This document shows positions 6,219 through 14,229 of a stretch of DNA of 16,814 nt, one piece after another; positions within the stretch are counted from its first letter, which is position 1, and the number at the start of each line of letters is the position of its first letter. The position numbers were made by a program, and so were the translations under genes. Origin of the DNA: Phaeocystidibacter sp965659725 (GTDB lineage Bacteria; Bacteroidota; Bacteroidia; Flavobacteriales; Schleiferiaceae). A model generated the notes under the pieces. That model did not search any database. It saw only the letters and a list, made by a program, of their open reading frames with translations, and was not told the DNA's origin. The stretch spans positions 1-16,814 of the forward strand of contig CBFHXG010000045.1 of assembly GCA_965659725.1 (NCBI GenBank). The letters run 5' to 3'.

Positions 6219-7163
6219 ATGACAGGAACCGTGATCCGCAGCACCGGAAGCTGGTATTCAGTGAAGCTTGAAGATGGAACGCTCTTAGATTGCAGGATCA
6301 AGGGGAAGTTTCGCATTCAGGGTATCCGCAGCACCAACCCAGTCGCCGTTGGTGATCATGTTGAGGTGGAAATGGAAGAGGATCAGGATAGAGGTATCAT
6401 TACCGCCATCCACGACCGCAAGAACTACATCGTTCGGAAGTCTGTAAACCTGTCCAAGAAAACCCACATCCTCGCCGCCAACCTCGATCAGGCCATTCTT
6501 GTAACTACCGTTGCTCAGCCGAAGACACTCTATGGCTTCATAGATCGATTCCTCGCCACTTGTGAAGCCTATGACGTGCCGGCGGTTATGGTTTTTAACA
6601 AGATGGATATCTACGATGAAGAGCAGCTGGCTGAGTTGGAGTATATGCAGGCCGCGTACGGAAGAGCAGGCTACAAATACATTGAAACGAGCGTTTTGGA
6701 GAATTTCAACATGGATGGGTTTGGTGATCTTTTGAAAGAAAAGACCTCTTTGATCGCTGGGCACTCGGGAGTGGGGAAGAGCTCCCTGATCAATGCGGTT
6801 GAGCCGGGCCTCGACCTGAAAACTCAACGTATCTCTGATGCACACGGACAAGGGCAGCATACCACCACCTTCGCCGAGATGTTCGAATTGTCCAACGGTG
6901 GCGCCATCATAGATACACCCGGAATTCGAGGCTTTGGTTTGATCGATATGGAAAAAGAAGAGATAGGCGATTACTTTCCAGAAATATTCGAGCTAAAAAG
7001 CGATTGCCGGTTCCATAATTGTTTGCACCTTGAAGAGCCTGGATGTGCCGTAAAAGAAGCTTTAGATGCTGGAACTTTGGCACCAACACGATATCAGAGT
7101 TACTTTTGGATGGTAACTGGAAATGAAGATGATAATCCTTATAGACAAGACAACTATGCGTAA
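6219..7163 (+). CDS. rsgA: Ribosome small-subunit-dependent GTPase RsgA
   Basis: RsgA (YjeQ) is a cytoplasmic GTPase acting late in 30S assembly. The 314-residue protein has an N-terminal OB fold (about 1-70), then a circularly permuted G domain in which G4 NKMD (127-130) precedes G1 GHSGVGKSS (181-189) and DTPG (232-235). The C-terminal zinc site has C263, C268, H270 and C276. The order and spacing are diagnostic of the family. ATG 6219 fits the family start and the promoter position. The stop overlaps the start of the next gene by eight bases, so this gene heads a compact four-gene unit. Confidence 0.97.
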   Translation: MTGTVIRSTGSWYSVKLEDGTLLDCRIKGKFRIQGIRSTNPVAVGDHVEVEMEEDQDRGIITAIHDRKNYIVRKSVNLSKKTHILAANLDQAILVTTVAQPKTLYGFIDRFLATCEAYDVPAVMVFNKMDIYDEEQLAELEYMQAAYGRAGYKYIETSVLENFNMDGFGDLLKEKTSLIAGHSGVGKSSLINAVEPGLDLKTQRISDAHGQGQHTTTFAEMFELSNGGAIIDTPGIRGFGLIDMEKEEIGDYFPEIFELKSDCRFHNCLHLEEPGCAVKEALDAGTLAPTRYQSYFWMVTGNEDDNPYRQDNYA

Positions 7164-7986
7164 GTTTTTGATGAATAGCGCACTCGCCTTGAGTGCGGCT
7201 TTTTTGATCTCATGTGGTGGAGGAAATACCACGTCCAATGAAGGTGGTGAAACACCTAACCCAACGAACTACTACGGCGTATTGGCCAATCAATCCGTAG
7301 ATGCCGTATTGTGGTCGAATACCTCAGCCGAAGCACATTACATGTACATGCAGTTGTACGATGTAGCAAAGTCTAAGGTGCGCCAGAACCTAGAACGAGT
7401 AGGGGGAAAGAGTCCAGCTGTGATCCTAGACCTCGACGAAACCGTTCTCGATAATTCCCCTTACATGGTGCAATTGATCCGTGATAAGTCCACCTATTCC
7501 GAGGCATCTTGGGATGAGTGGATACGTCAAGCCAGTGCGGAATGTCTTCCTGGTGCTGTGGATTTCATCAATTTTTGCGTTGAGAATGGAGTAGAGGTCT
7601 TCTATGTGAGCAACCGTTCCATTGAGCATCTCGAGCCAACTATTACCAATCTTGAGGCACTCGGACTTCCATTTGCAGATATGGATCACGTTCTTTTGAA
7701 AGAAGGTGATATCTCAGACAAGTCGTCCCGCCGGAAACAAATCATGGCTGGGTATTCCATCGTCCTCTATGGCGGAGATAACCTTCGCGACTACCAAGAG
7801 GATTTTAAGGGTAGAGAAGAGGACTTCGGTAAGGATAAAGTGAATGCACTTGCTGATCGGATGTATGATGAATTCGTACTCTTCCCTAATCCGATGTATG
7901 GTGATTGGACACGCATGTACGTGCGAAGCGCTCCGGATGAAGAAGCAGCCGCCAAAGAGGCCATCATCAATAGGCTAGGCTACTAA
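7156..7986 (+). CDS. HAD-family acid phosphatase lipoprotein (5'-nucleotidase e(P4) type)
   Basis: This 276-residue lipoprotein starts at ATG 7156, inside the end of rsgA. A signal peptide ends in a LISC lipobox with Cys20 as the lipid anchor, followed by a Gly/Asn/Thr-rich linker. The catalytic HAD motifs of the class B / e(P4) group follow: motif I LDLDET at 91-96 (D92 nucleophile, D94 acid/base), motif II in FYVSNRS, a Lys in LLKEGDISDKSSRRKQ, and motif IV in GGDNLRDY. Family members hydrolyse nucleotide monophosphates at the cell surface, for example for NAD or nucleoside uptake; the substrate here is not visible. An upstream in-frame ATG (7123) would spoil the signal peptide. Confidence 0.9.
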   Translation: MRKFLMNSALALSAAFLISCGGGNTTSNEGGETPNPTNYYGVLANQSVDAVLWSNTSAEAHYMYMQLYDVAKSKVRQNLERVGGKSPAVILDLDETVLDNSPYMVQLIRDKSTYSEASWDEWIRQASAECLPGAVDFINFCVENGVEVFYVSNRSIEHLEPTITNLEALGLPFADMDHVLLKEGDISDKSSRRKQIMAGYSIVLYGGDNLRDYQEDFKGREEDFGKDKVNALADRMYDEFVLFPNPMYGDWTRMYVRSAPDEEAAAKEAIINRLGY

Positions 7987-7990
7987 ACCT

Positions 7991-8443
7991 ATGCGTGTAC
8001 TTGTCCAACGTGTGAAAGAAGCTTCGGTGGCCATTAAAGGCAAAGAAGTATCTGCCATAGGGCCAGGTATGCTTTTGTTGATCGGTGTTGAAGATGCCGA
8101 TACCGAGGAAGATGCCGACTGGCTTTGTAATAAGCTCTCAAAACTGCGCATCTTCGATGATGCCGATGGTGTGATGAACCGCTCCATCATGGAAGCAAAA
8201 GGCGATTTTTTAGTGATCAGCCAGTTTACACTTCACGCATCCTATAAGAAGGGCAACCGTCCAAGCTATATCAAGGCAGGAAAGCCAGATCACGCCAAAA
8301 CACTCTATGAATATTTCATGGATAAGCTATGGCACGTTTCAGATAGACCCGTACGATCCGGTGAGTTTGGAGCAGATATGAAAGTTTCGCTTATCAATGA
8401 TGGTCCAGTTACGATCATGATGGACAGCAAGAATAAAGAATGA
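7991..8443 (+). CDS. dtd: D-aminoacyl-tRNA deacylase
   Basis: This 150-residue cytoplasmic enzyme removes D-amino acids (and mischarged glycine) from tRNA. The start MRVLVQRVKEASV, the active-site motif SQFTLHA near residue 80, and NDGPVTI near the C terminus (with a Gly-cisPro pair) are diagnostic, and the length is standard. It starts four bases after the phosphatase stop and overlaps the next start, so it belongs to the rsgA unit. Confidence 0.96.
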   Translation: MRVLVQRVKEASVAIKGKEVSAIGPGMLLLIGVEDADTEEDADWLCNKLSKLRIFDDADGVMNRSIMEAKGDFLVISQFTLHASYKKGNRPSYIKAGKPDHAKTLYEYFMDKLWHVSDRPVRSGEFGADMKVSLINDGPVTIMMDSKNKE

Positions 8444-8772
8444 TGAAACCACTAGAATCACTTCAATCTACCGTTGATGCCTGGATCCAGGAACACGGTG
8501 TGCGTTATTTCAACGAATTGACCAACATGGCTCAACTCACGGAAGAGGTGGGAGAAGTAGCAAGGATCATCGCTCGCAGATATGGAGAACAAAGCGAAAA
8601 GGAGAGCGATAAGGCCAAAGACCTCGGCGAAGAGTTGTCTGATGTACTCTTCGTTCTTCTCTGCCTAGCCAATCAAACGGATACCGATCTTCAACAGGCC
8701 TTCGACAAGAAAATGAAGATCAAAACGGAACGTGATCACGATCGGCATCAGCAAAACGAAAAGCTGAAGTAG
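8440..8772 (+). CDS. MazG-like nucleotide pyrophosphohydrolase
   Basis: This is a 110-residue all-alpha protein of the MazG-like superfamily, which hydrolyses (d)NTPs to monophosphates. The metal-binding signature is present: EEVGE in the first helix pair and EELSD about 30 residues later. The C terminus is charged and ends KTERDHDRHQQNEKLK. It overlaps the dtd stop by four bases (ATGA), so translational coupling is likely; ATG 8443 is an equally possible start. In this setting it would be a house-cleaning enzyme; the exact substrate cannot be read from the sequence. Confidence 0.85.
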   Translation: MMKPLESLQSTVDAWIQEHGVRYFNELTNMAQLTEEVGEVARIIARRYGEQSEKESDKAKDLGEELSDVLFVLLCLANQTDTDLQQAFDKKMKIKTERDHDRHQQNEKLK

Positions 8773-8774
8773 GA

Positions 8775-8794
8775 TAGGAAAATTCCTACCTTTA
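8775..8794 (+). promoter_or_regulatory. Hairpin and putative -7 box (TACCTTTA) of the subtilase gene
   Basis: TAGGAA (8775-8780) pairs with TTCCTA (8783-8788) around an AA loop. The right arm overlaps TACCTTTA (8787-8794), one base off the -7 consensus and five bases before the ATG. The hairpin-then-box layout recalls the GTPase promoters in a minimal form. A terminator role for the preceding gene is unlikely, as there is no T tract. Confidence 0.4.
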
Positions 8795-8799
8795 GGTCG

Positions 8800-11700
8800 A
8801 TGCAAATCACCAAACTCCTCATCGGCTTCTGGTTCATATCCATGAGTTTAACTGTGCAAGGTCAACATAAGACCCTCACCCAGCATGAAACCATGGGGAT
8901 TCAGCAGTTGAAATCGGGTGGCTCAGTGGGCGTGAACCTCACAGGAACCGGCATTCCAATAGGTGTTTTCGAAGCGGATGCCGGCATGAATCAATTCCTA
9001 CACGACACTACACTTTCAGACCTGCAACACGTGGTAGTCACCGAAGCTGGATCAACATCCACCCACGCCACCACCGTAGTCAAGATCCTTACCTCAAAAG
9101 GGGTCGCAATCCCATCAGAAGTGGGTGTGGCACCCAATGCCGATGTGTTCATCTTTGGACTGAACAATGGCCACGTTTCTATGGCCAACGAACTAGGTAC
9201 AGCCATTCGAGAACGCAATCTGTTAATATCGAATCACAGTCACTCGGAAAACAACGGCTGGAGCACAGGTACCTATTGGAATGGCGTGATCGACATCTCC
9301 GCTACAGAAGATTATAAGTTTGGCTATTACGGCGACCTCTCACGCACCTTCGATTCCATCATGGTTGAACACCCCTATCACACCATAGTGAAAGCTGTCG
9401 GGAATGATAGAAGTGACGTGAATACCGCCACGCCATTTACCGTTTGGGATTATAACGCGGGTTCATTTACTCGAGTAAGTCGTACATCACCCATTCCCGA
9501 AGACGATGGTGGTGCAGATGGCTATGATTGTCTATCCCGCGATAACACCTCGAAGAACGCGCTGGTCGTTGGTGCAATTGACAACATAAGCGGAGGATAC
9601 AACGCCTTTGGGGATATCAGCTTTACCAATAGTAGTTCGTCATTCGGACCTACAGATGATGCTCGTGTAAAGCCAGATCTGGTAGGTCCCGGTCAACTGA
9701 CCAACGGCACCTCCTACACCTCTTATTCTGCTCCCATGATATCCGGCCTTGCCGCCTTGATGCAAGAGCTCTACCGCGATGAATATGGAAGATGGATGCG
9801 ATCATCAACCCTAAAAGCGTTGCTTATTCATACCGCTGATCCAGCTAGCGGCAATGGCTCGCCCGTTCCAACGTCGGGGTGGGGATTGCCCAACGCGTTG
9901 ACGGCTGTACATTTTGTATTAGATACATTGGGGCAACAACGGATCATCGAAGCAGAGATCCAACAAGGTGAAACCAAGACCCTCAGATTCTATCACGATG
10001 GGACGACCGATTTCCGGGCTACTCTGGCTTGGATCGATCCCATTGGAAGTTCTCCTTCGATCGAGAACAATGCAACGGACCTCGACGATTCCACAGCCAT
10101 TTTGGTTCATGACCTAGACATGGAGTTATGGGAGGAAGACGGTACACCGTCGCTGTTTGGTCAGCCCTGGAAGCTCAGTGTCCTCCACCCTGGAAATTCG
10201 GCAACCACAGGAGATAACAACGTGGATAATGTCGAGAGGATCGATATTCCATCAGCCTCTATCCCCGCCGGTTGGTACACCATCAGGATCTCTCACGACG
10301 GTTCTATCACGGGCAAGCAATCCTTTTCACTCCTGATCAGCGATGCACAAGGAGAATCATTCAATGGTGGTACGTGGTCGAATCCCCCCAATACTTGGAA
10401 CAGCGATGTGTTCGTCCATATCCAAGATTCAAGCAATATTGCTCGCCTTTCAGATGATGTGACCATCTCCTACCTATTAATGGATGTTGGAACAGACCTA
10501 CACATCAATGAAGCTAACACGTTGACCATTTCAGGGGAGGCCCTGTTGAAAGCCGATGCAAATGGTACGGCGCAGATCAAAGGACCCATTTCTGGCATCA
10601 TAACGCGCCAATCCTATGTGTCAGGATCCACCGGGTGGAGGTACTTGCACGCTCCACTCAAGACCGATATAGGGAGTTGGGCAGAGGAGTTGACCCGAGT
10701 TCAATTATCGGGAAATTCATCTCCTTCCATCTATCGATGGGATGCTGCTAATACCCAATGGAATGCCTTGGCCTCATCTGATTCAGCCCATCAACAAGGA
10801 GGAATCTCTATCTATCTAGGTACAAATGCGTATGCGAAGTTTTCTTCCTTGCCCTTTGCTAAATCGGCCAGGGGAGAACAAGCTTCCCGACATCCTACGT
10901 TGAATTTAACGGTGGACGATGATACGGATGCAGGCGACGACGACCTCGGATGGAATTTGATCGGACACCCTTACTTGGCTCCTGTGGCATGGGCTTCTAT
11001 CGATAGATCGGAGGTTGGCAATTCCTTCTATGTTTGGAATACCGCTCAGAATGATTTTGCAGCTTCGGATGGAACAACCGCTACAGGTGGAGGTACGAAC
11101 TATATTCCACCAGGACAAAGTGTGTGGGTGTACTGTGCCTCGGGCGAAGCGAGCACCCTTACTTGGGATACATCGGCGGTGGTGCTCTCTCAAGATCATC
11201 AAGTGCTTAAACAACAGCCAGCACAAGTCCGACTCTCATGGGAGATGGATTCGTTGAAAGAAGAGGTAGTCCTTGTTTTTGAGTCGGGTGCCGATACAAG
11301 CCTAGATCTGTCTTCAGATGTTTTGCTTCGCGAAGGTGCCGATCCAAATCGTACAGAAATGTATTGGTATGTTGAAGGAAAGAAGGTGGTGATCAATAAA
11401 GTTTCCATGAAAGAAGCAGGGTTTGCAAGGTTGCTTATCGAGCCTGGTCAGTATAGTTTTTCTGGCTTTGATATTCAATCGATCAGCGTCGATCCTGTCC
11501 AGCTTTATTGGACCCACGACTCTATGCGGTTCGCCCTCAATGCCGTTCCTCCATCCGAATGGGAAATGGGAGGTAGCTTTCAATTGCATTGGTCGGGGGT
11601 GAGCATCGGCTCTACTGAAACAACACCGCACCTCGAGCATCTCTACTATGCCGATGGTGCGCTGCACTGGAAAGGCAACAAAGAGTTGTACCTCGATATT

Positions 11701-11835
11701 TGGAGCATCGGTGGAAGATGGATGGGGAACATTATGCTTACGCCGTCATCTCGCAGATTCGTGGAATTATCTACCGGCATTTATATCGCTAGAGATAGGG
11801 AGGGCAATTCATTTCAATTCAATCACATTTTGTGA
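8800..11835 (+). CDS. Secreted subtilisin-like serine protease (S8) with C-terminal sorting-like domain
   Basis: This is a 1011-residue exported protein. A signal peptide (about 1-21) ends near VQGQ. The S8 domain spans about 45-330. Its His is in STHATTV (H89), the oxyanion Asn in AVGND (N202), and the Ser in YTSYSAP (S308), equivalent to GTSxAxP. The Asp is probably D60 in a DAG motif within an atypical VFEADAG segment. A beta-sandwich typical of secreted S8 enzymes follows (about 380-525; HDLDMELWEEDG, DNVERI, GWYTIRISHDG). Then come about 430 residues of low-similarity, probably beta-rich sequence, and an end (about 960-1011) with STGIYIARDREGN that resembles the type A sorting domain of the type IX secretion system. 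It would act outside the cell or on its surface. It has its own weak promoter and ends six bases from the convergent peroxidase gene. Confidence 0.88.
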   Translation: MQITKLLIGFWFISMSLTVQGQHKTLTQHETMGIQQLKSGGSVGVNLTGTGIPIGVFEADAGMNQFLHDTTLSDLQHVVVTEAGSTSTHATTVVKILTSKGVAIPSEVGVAPNADVFIFGLNNGHVSMANELGTAIRERNLLISNHSHSENNGWSTGTYWNGVIDISATEDYKFGYYGDLSRTFDSIMVEHPYHTIVKAVGNDRSDVNTATPFTVWDYNAGSFTRVSRTSPIPEDDGGADGYDCLSRDNTSKNALVVGAIDNISGGYNAFGDISFTNSSSSFGPTDDARVKPDLVGPGQLTNGTSYTSYSAPMISGLAALMQELYRDEYGRWMRSSTLKALLIHTADPASGNGSPVPTSGWGLPNALTAVHFVLDTLGQQRIIEAEIQQGETKTLRFYHDGTTDFRATLAWIDPIGSSPSIENNATDLDDSTAILVHDLDMELWEEDGTPSLFGQPWKLSVLHPGNSATTGDNNVDNVERIDIPSASIPAGWYTIRISHDGSITGKQSFSLLISDAQGESFNGGTWSNPPNTWNSDVFVHIQDSSNIARLSDDVTISYLLMDVGTDLHINEANTLTISGEALLKADANGTAQIKGPISGIITRQSYVSGSTGWRYLHAPLKTDIGSWAEELTRVQLSGNSSPSIYRWDAANTQWNALASSDSAHQQGGISIYLGTNAYAKFSSLPFAKSARGEQASRHPTLNLTVDDDTDAGDDDLGWNLIGHPYLAPVAWASIDRSEVGNSFYVWNTAQNDFAASDGTTATGGGTNYIPPGQSVWVYCASGEASTLTWDTSAVVLSQDHQVLKQQPAQVRLSWEMDSLKEEVVLVFESGADTSLDLSSDVLLREGADPNRTEMYWYVEGKKVVINKVSMKEAGFARLLIEPGQYSFSGFDIQSISVDPVQLYWTHDSMRFALNAVPPSEWEMGGSFQLHWSGVSIGSTETTPHLEHLYYADGALHWKGNKELYLDIWSIGGRWMGNIMLTPSSRRFVELSTGIYIARDREGNSFQFNHIL

Positions 11836-11840
11836 TTCCA

Positions 11841-12863
11841 TCATCTAGGGTCTGCCAAGGCAGGGTCAGATATAAAGGTGTGATCTGTCAGCGCATTCAG
11901 GAAGTCTTCTAGATCTTGTTTCTGACCTTCAGATAGTCTCAATGGCTGCGGAATTCGAGTGTCGCTTCCCGATGACTTCACCTCATCGCTGTAATGATCG
12001 ATCACCTCCCTAAGCGTGAAGAATCGCCCGTCGTGCATGTAGGGATAGGTAAGGGCTACATTCCTCAGGGATGGCACCTTGAATTTGCCATCATCTTCGG
12101 CATTCAGTGTAATTCGTCCACGACCAAGGTCTTCGTAAACTGAGTCGATTCCAGTCCTCGCGAAGCTGTAATCCGTAAATAGGGGCTCTGTATGACAACC
12201 GGCACAATGGGTGCGAAAGATCTCTAGACCAGATGATTCGGATTCCGAAAGTTGGGCTGAACCATTCATGTATCGGTCGTACTTGGAATCATCGGATATC
12301 ATCATCACCATAAACTGACTTAAGGCTAAGAAGATATCTCTACTGGTGATAGAATCGGTGTTGAATGCTCTCTGGAATTTGGCTTGATAGAGTGGGCTGG
12401 CCTGAATGCGTTGAACGGCCTCAGCCATAGGCAGGTTCATCTCCATCGTATCCGTGATAGGCGCTAGAGGCATCACGTCCATGTGAACGATCCCACCGTC
12501 CCACATGAATGTAGGCGACCAAGCGAGATTGAATAGCGCTGGGCTGTTTCTCATGCCTTCCATGCCGCGAGCACCTCTACTAAAGGCCTTATTCTGATCT
12601 GCGAAGCTGTGTTCTTGGGCATGACAACTCGCACAATTCTGCGAGCTGTCCGAAGAGAGTGCCTTCTCGTAGAACAGATCTCTCCCCAATTCGAAACCTA
12701 GTTCGGTTATCCGATTATCCGGATTGTCATACCATGGCTCAGGAAATCCATCCGGTTTCTGAAACCGCAGCGCAGGGTCCTTGGGTTCATATTCGCAGGA
12801 AACCGCAAAAAGAGCACTTCCCAATACCAAGGGAAGTGCCTTATAGAAGTTGCGGAGTTTCAT
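11841..12863 (-). CDS. Di-heme cytochrome c peroxidase / MauG-MbnH-like lipoprotein
   Basis: A 340-residue exported protein with a lipobox ending in Cys23 (FAVSC). Two heme c sites are visible: NCASCH (C77, C80, H81) and HCAGCH (C220, C223, H224). A Met in PYMHDGRF (M276) may be the distal ligand of one heme, and FMWDGG (W121) resembles the family's electron-transfer Trp region. Family members either reduce hydrogen peroxide or, as in MauG and MbnH, oxidise a partner protein. The start lies one base after the stop of the MbnP-like gene, so the two are translationally coupled. That pairing is the established MbnP-MbnH arrangement, in which MbnH converts a Trp of MbnP to kynurenine for copper binding. 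The partner assignment rests on context. Confidence 0.9.
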   Translation of the reverse strand: MKLRNFYKALPLVLGSALFAVSCEYEPKDPALRFQKPDGFPEPWYDNPDNRITELGFELGRDLFYEKALSSDSSQNCASCHAQEHSFADQNKAFSRGARGMEGMRNSPALFNLAWSPTFMWDGGIVHMDVMPLAPITDTMEMNLPMAEAVQRIQASPLYQAKFQRAFNTDSITSRDIFLALSQFMVMMISDDSKYDRYMNGSAQLSESESSGLEIFRTHCAGCHTEPLFTDYSFARTGIDSVYEDLGRGRITLNAEDDGKFKVPSLRNVALTYPYMHDGRFFTLREVIDHYSDEVKSSGSDTRIPQPLRLSEGQKQDLEDFLNALTDHTFISDPALADPR

Positions 12864-12864
12864 G

Positions 12865-13734
12865 TTAGAATGCGTCGGTCAACTGCACCCAAGAGTTGAA
12901 ATCGGCTGCCATGGTAGCCGCTTCCCCGCTTGGCATGTGCATCATTGCGCCGTTTGCAACTGAGCCATAGGAATGGAAAAGACGTGCAGGATTGGCCGCC
13001 ATATTTACGGTCAGTTGCTCGTTATTATCCACTTGGATGGCATCTCCATTTGGGAAATTGAAAGAGCGAACGCTGATGCAATTGTTCTCTCCCGAAAACC
13101 CACCGAGNNNNNNNNNNNNNNNNNNNNNNNNNNNNNNNNNNNNNNNNNNNNNNNNNNNNNNNNNNNNNNNNNNNNNNNNNNNNNNNNNNNNNNNNNNNNN
13201 NNNNNNGTGATAGGAGAATGCACCGTTACCAGACTGCGGTGAAGAGCCTTCGGCCTTGATCATGATATATCCAGTATTCCAGCTCCAGAACATTCCGTTG
13301 GCCGGGTCGAGGGCACCTGTTTGTGCCCCGCTTACATTACGAGCACTATCAACCCCAAACGTAATTTGAATTCCCGTGTAGGCTCCAGCAGGAACATCTT
13401 TAAGGTGAATAGAGGTTGATGAAGGATCGGAAAAGTCTAGGAGATGATAACTTTCCTCAGCTGCCCAAGTTGTGTTGTCATTCTTTATCAGCGTAATATT
13501 GCTGATATAGTGCTTGAACGTCGTGTAGGTTAGTGTATCTCCCGTCATCGGATGATACAATTCCGTGCCCATCTCAAATGGTGCTCCAGCCATGGCCCAA
13601 ACATAGTCGAAATCAACCACGAGTGTTCCGGTTCCGGAAGGTGGATCATTGGTTACGGGATCCTCTGTTTCACAAGAGGTAGTAAACAGAAGGGTAGCGG
13701 CAAGTGCGCTTGCGAAGTATGTAAAGCGTTTCAT
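12865..13734 (-). CDS. MbnP-like (copper-binding family) lipoprotein, interrupted by an assembly gap
   Basis: 289 codons including 33 unknown ones. MKRFTYF opens a signal peptide whose lipobox ends in Cys21 (FTTSC). The mature part has the MbnP-family layout: FDYVWAMAGAPFEMG near the start, KHYISNITL, DVPAGAYTGIQITFGVD, then GMFWSWNTGYIMIKAEG with the paired Trp residues, and FSYH before the gap. In studied members of the family a Trp is oxidised to kynurenine by the partner di-heme enzyme and takes part in periplasmic copper binding. The reading frame resumes after the N run as LGGFSGENNC, so the gap size is at least frame-consistent. ATG 13734 is chosen because it gives a clean lipoprotein signal; an earlier ATG (13782) overlaps the upstream stop codon and adds 16 unlikely residues. 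Confidence 0.85.
   Translation of the reverse strand: MKRFTYFASALAATLLFTTSCETEDPVTNDPPSGTGTLVVDFDYVWAMAGAPFEMGTELYHPMTGDTLTYTTFKHYISNITLIKNDNTTWAAEESYHLLDFSDPSSTSIHLKDVPAGAYTGIQITFGVDSARNVSGAQTGALDPANGMFWSWNTGYIMIKAEGSSPQSGNGAFSYHXXXXXXXXXXXXXXXXXXXXXXXXXXXXXXXXXLGGFSGENNCISVRSFNFPNGDAIQVDNNEQLTVNMAANPARLFHSYGSVANGAMMHMPSGEAATMAADFNSWVQLTDAF
13108..13206. other. Assembly gap (99 N)
   Basis: A run of 99 N bases inside the MbnP-like gene. It removes the segment just after FSYH, which probably holds part of the metal site. The length is a multiple of three and the same frame resumes on the other side, but the true gap length is unknown. Confidence 0.99.
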
Positions 13735-13781
13735 TTTGTAAGATGTGTTTAATGAGAAATGTGTGAGAATAAGGGAGCTCA

Positions 13782-14147
13782 TTAAACACGTGGTGGCTGC
13801 TTCTCTGGGATATTCAATGGTTCATCTACAATAGATGTAATCCAAAGCGTTTGGTGTTGAATCTGCTTTTGATGGATCGTTGTCCCTCGATCATCTTGGA
13901 CTGAGGGCATGTAGTTTAATTCGAGCACACGCAGTTCTGGCTCTTGCGAATCGTCTAGTTGATCTTTGGAGTCGTTCAATACAAGTTGACAAGAACCATG
14001 GCAGGCGAGGTTGGGCTTGTCCTTGTTCTCACAAAGAACTTCTGCATAATGATCATAGCGACTAGCATAGTCCAATAATGCAAGCGCATTCATCACACTG
14101 GATGAAAGCACTAAGGTCGACAGCACTATGGAAAGGAGTATCCGCAT
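13782..14147 (-). CDS. Small exported Cys-rich protein of unknown function
   Basis: I do not recognise a named family. The 121-residue protein begins MRILLSIVLSTLVLSSSV, a hydrophobic export signal or membrane anchor. A short segment follows with three cysteines and a His: VLCENKDKPNLACHGSCQL (C39, C49, H50, C53). Similar short LC-NKDKP-C-GKC proteins are, as I recall, common beside copper-related receptors in Bacteroidota. The Cys/His cluster could bind a soft metal such as copper(I), which is inference. The rest is acidic and Gln-rich. ATG 14147 is chosen because it starts the hydrophobic segment; an in-frame ATG 63 bases upstream lies in the terminator hairpin. It is the first gene of the MbnP/MbnH transcript. 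No clear TAnnTTTG box is seen upstream. Confidence 0.75.
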   Translation of the reverse strand: MRILLSIVLSTLVLSSSVMNALALLDYASRYDHYAEVLCENKDKPNLACHGSCQLVLNDSKDQLDDSQEPELRVLELNYMPSVQDDRGTTIHQKQIQHQTLWITSIVDEPLNIPEKQPPRV

Positions 14148-14195
14148 TGAGAACAAATTACTACAAAACTCGCATATCTTATGTGACTCAATACA

Positions 14196-14226
14196 CAAAC
14201 GGCCACTCAAAAAGAGTGGCCGTTTG
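14196..14226 (-). terminator. Terminator hairpin downstream of the TonB receptor gene
   Basis: A 13-bp perfect stem (14196-14208 with 14214-14226) with a 5-base A/T loop begins four bases after the receptor stop. The T tract is weak on either strand, so termination strength is uncertain. It separates the receptor transcript from the downstream three-gene unit. Confidence 0.65.
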
Positions 14227-14229
14227 GTT

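Noticed and set aside
12973..13242. Open frames spanning the N run on the plus strand
   Set aside because: They are open only because N codons are unknown and they lie antisense to the MbnP-like gene.
13735..13782. Upstream ATG for the MbnP-like protein overlapping the preceding stop
   Set aside because: It would place 16 polar residues before the lipoprotein signal; the later ATG gives a normal signal peptide. Overlap-type coupling remains possible but is not needed.
14148..14195. A promoter for the Cys-rich protein gene
   Set aside because: There is TTTTG and a GTAATTTG stretch, but no proper TAnnTTTG with a correctly spaced -33 element, so no site is called.
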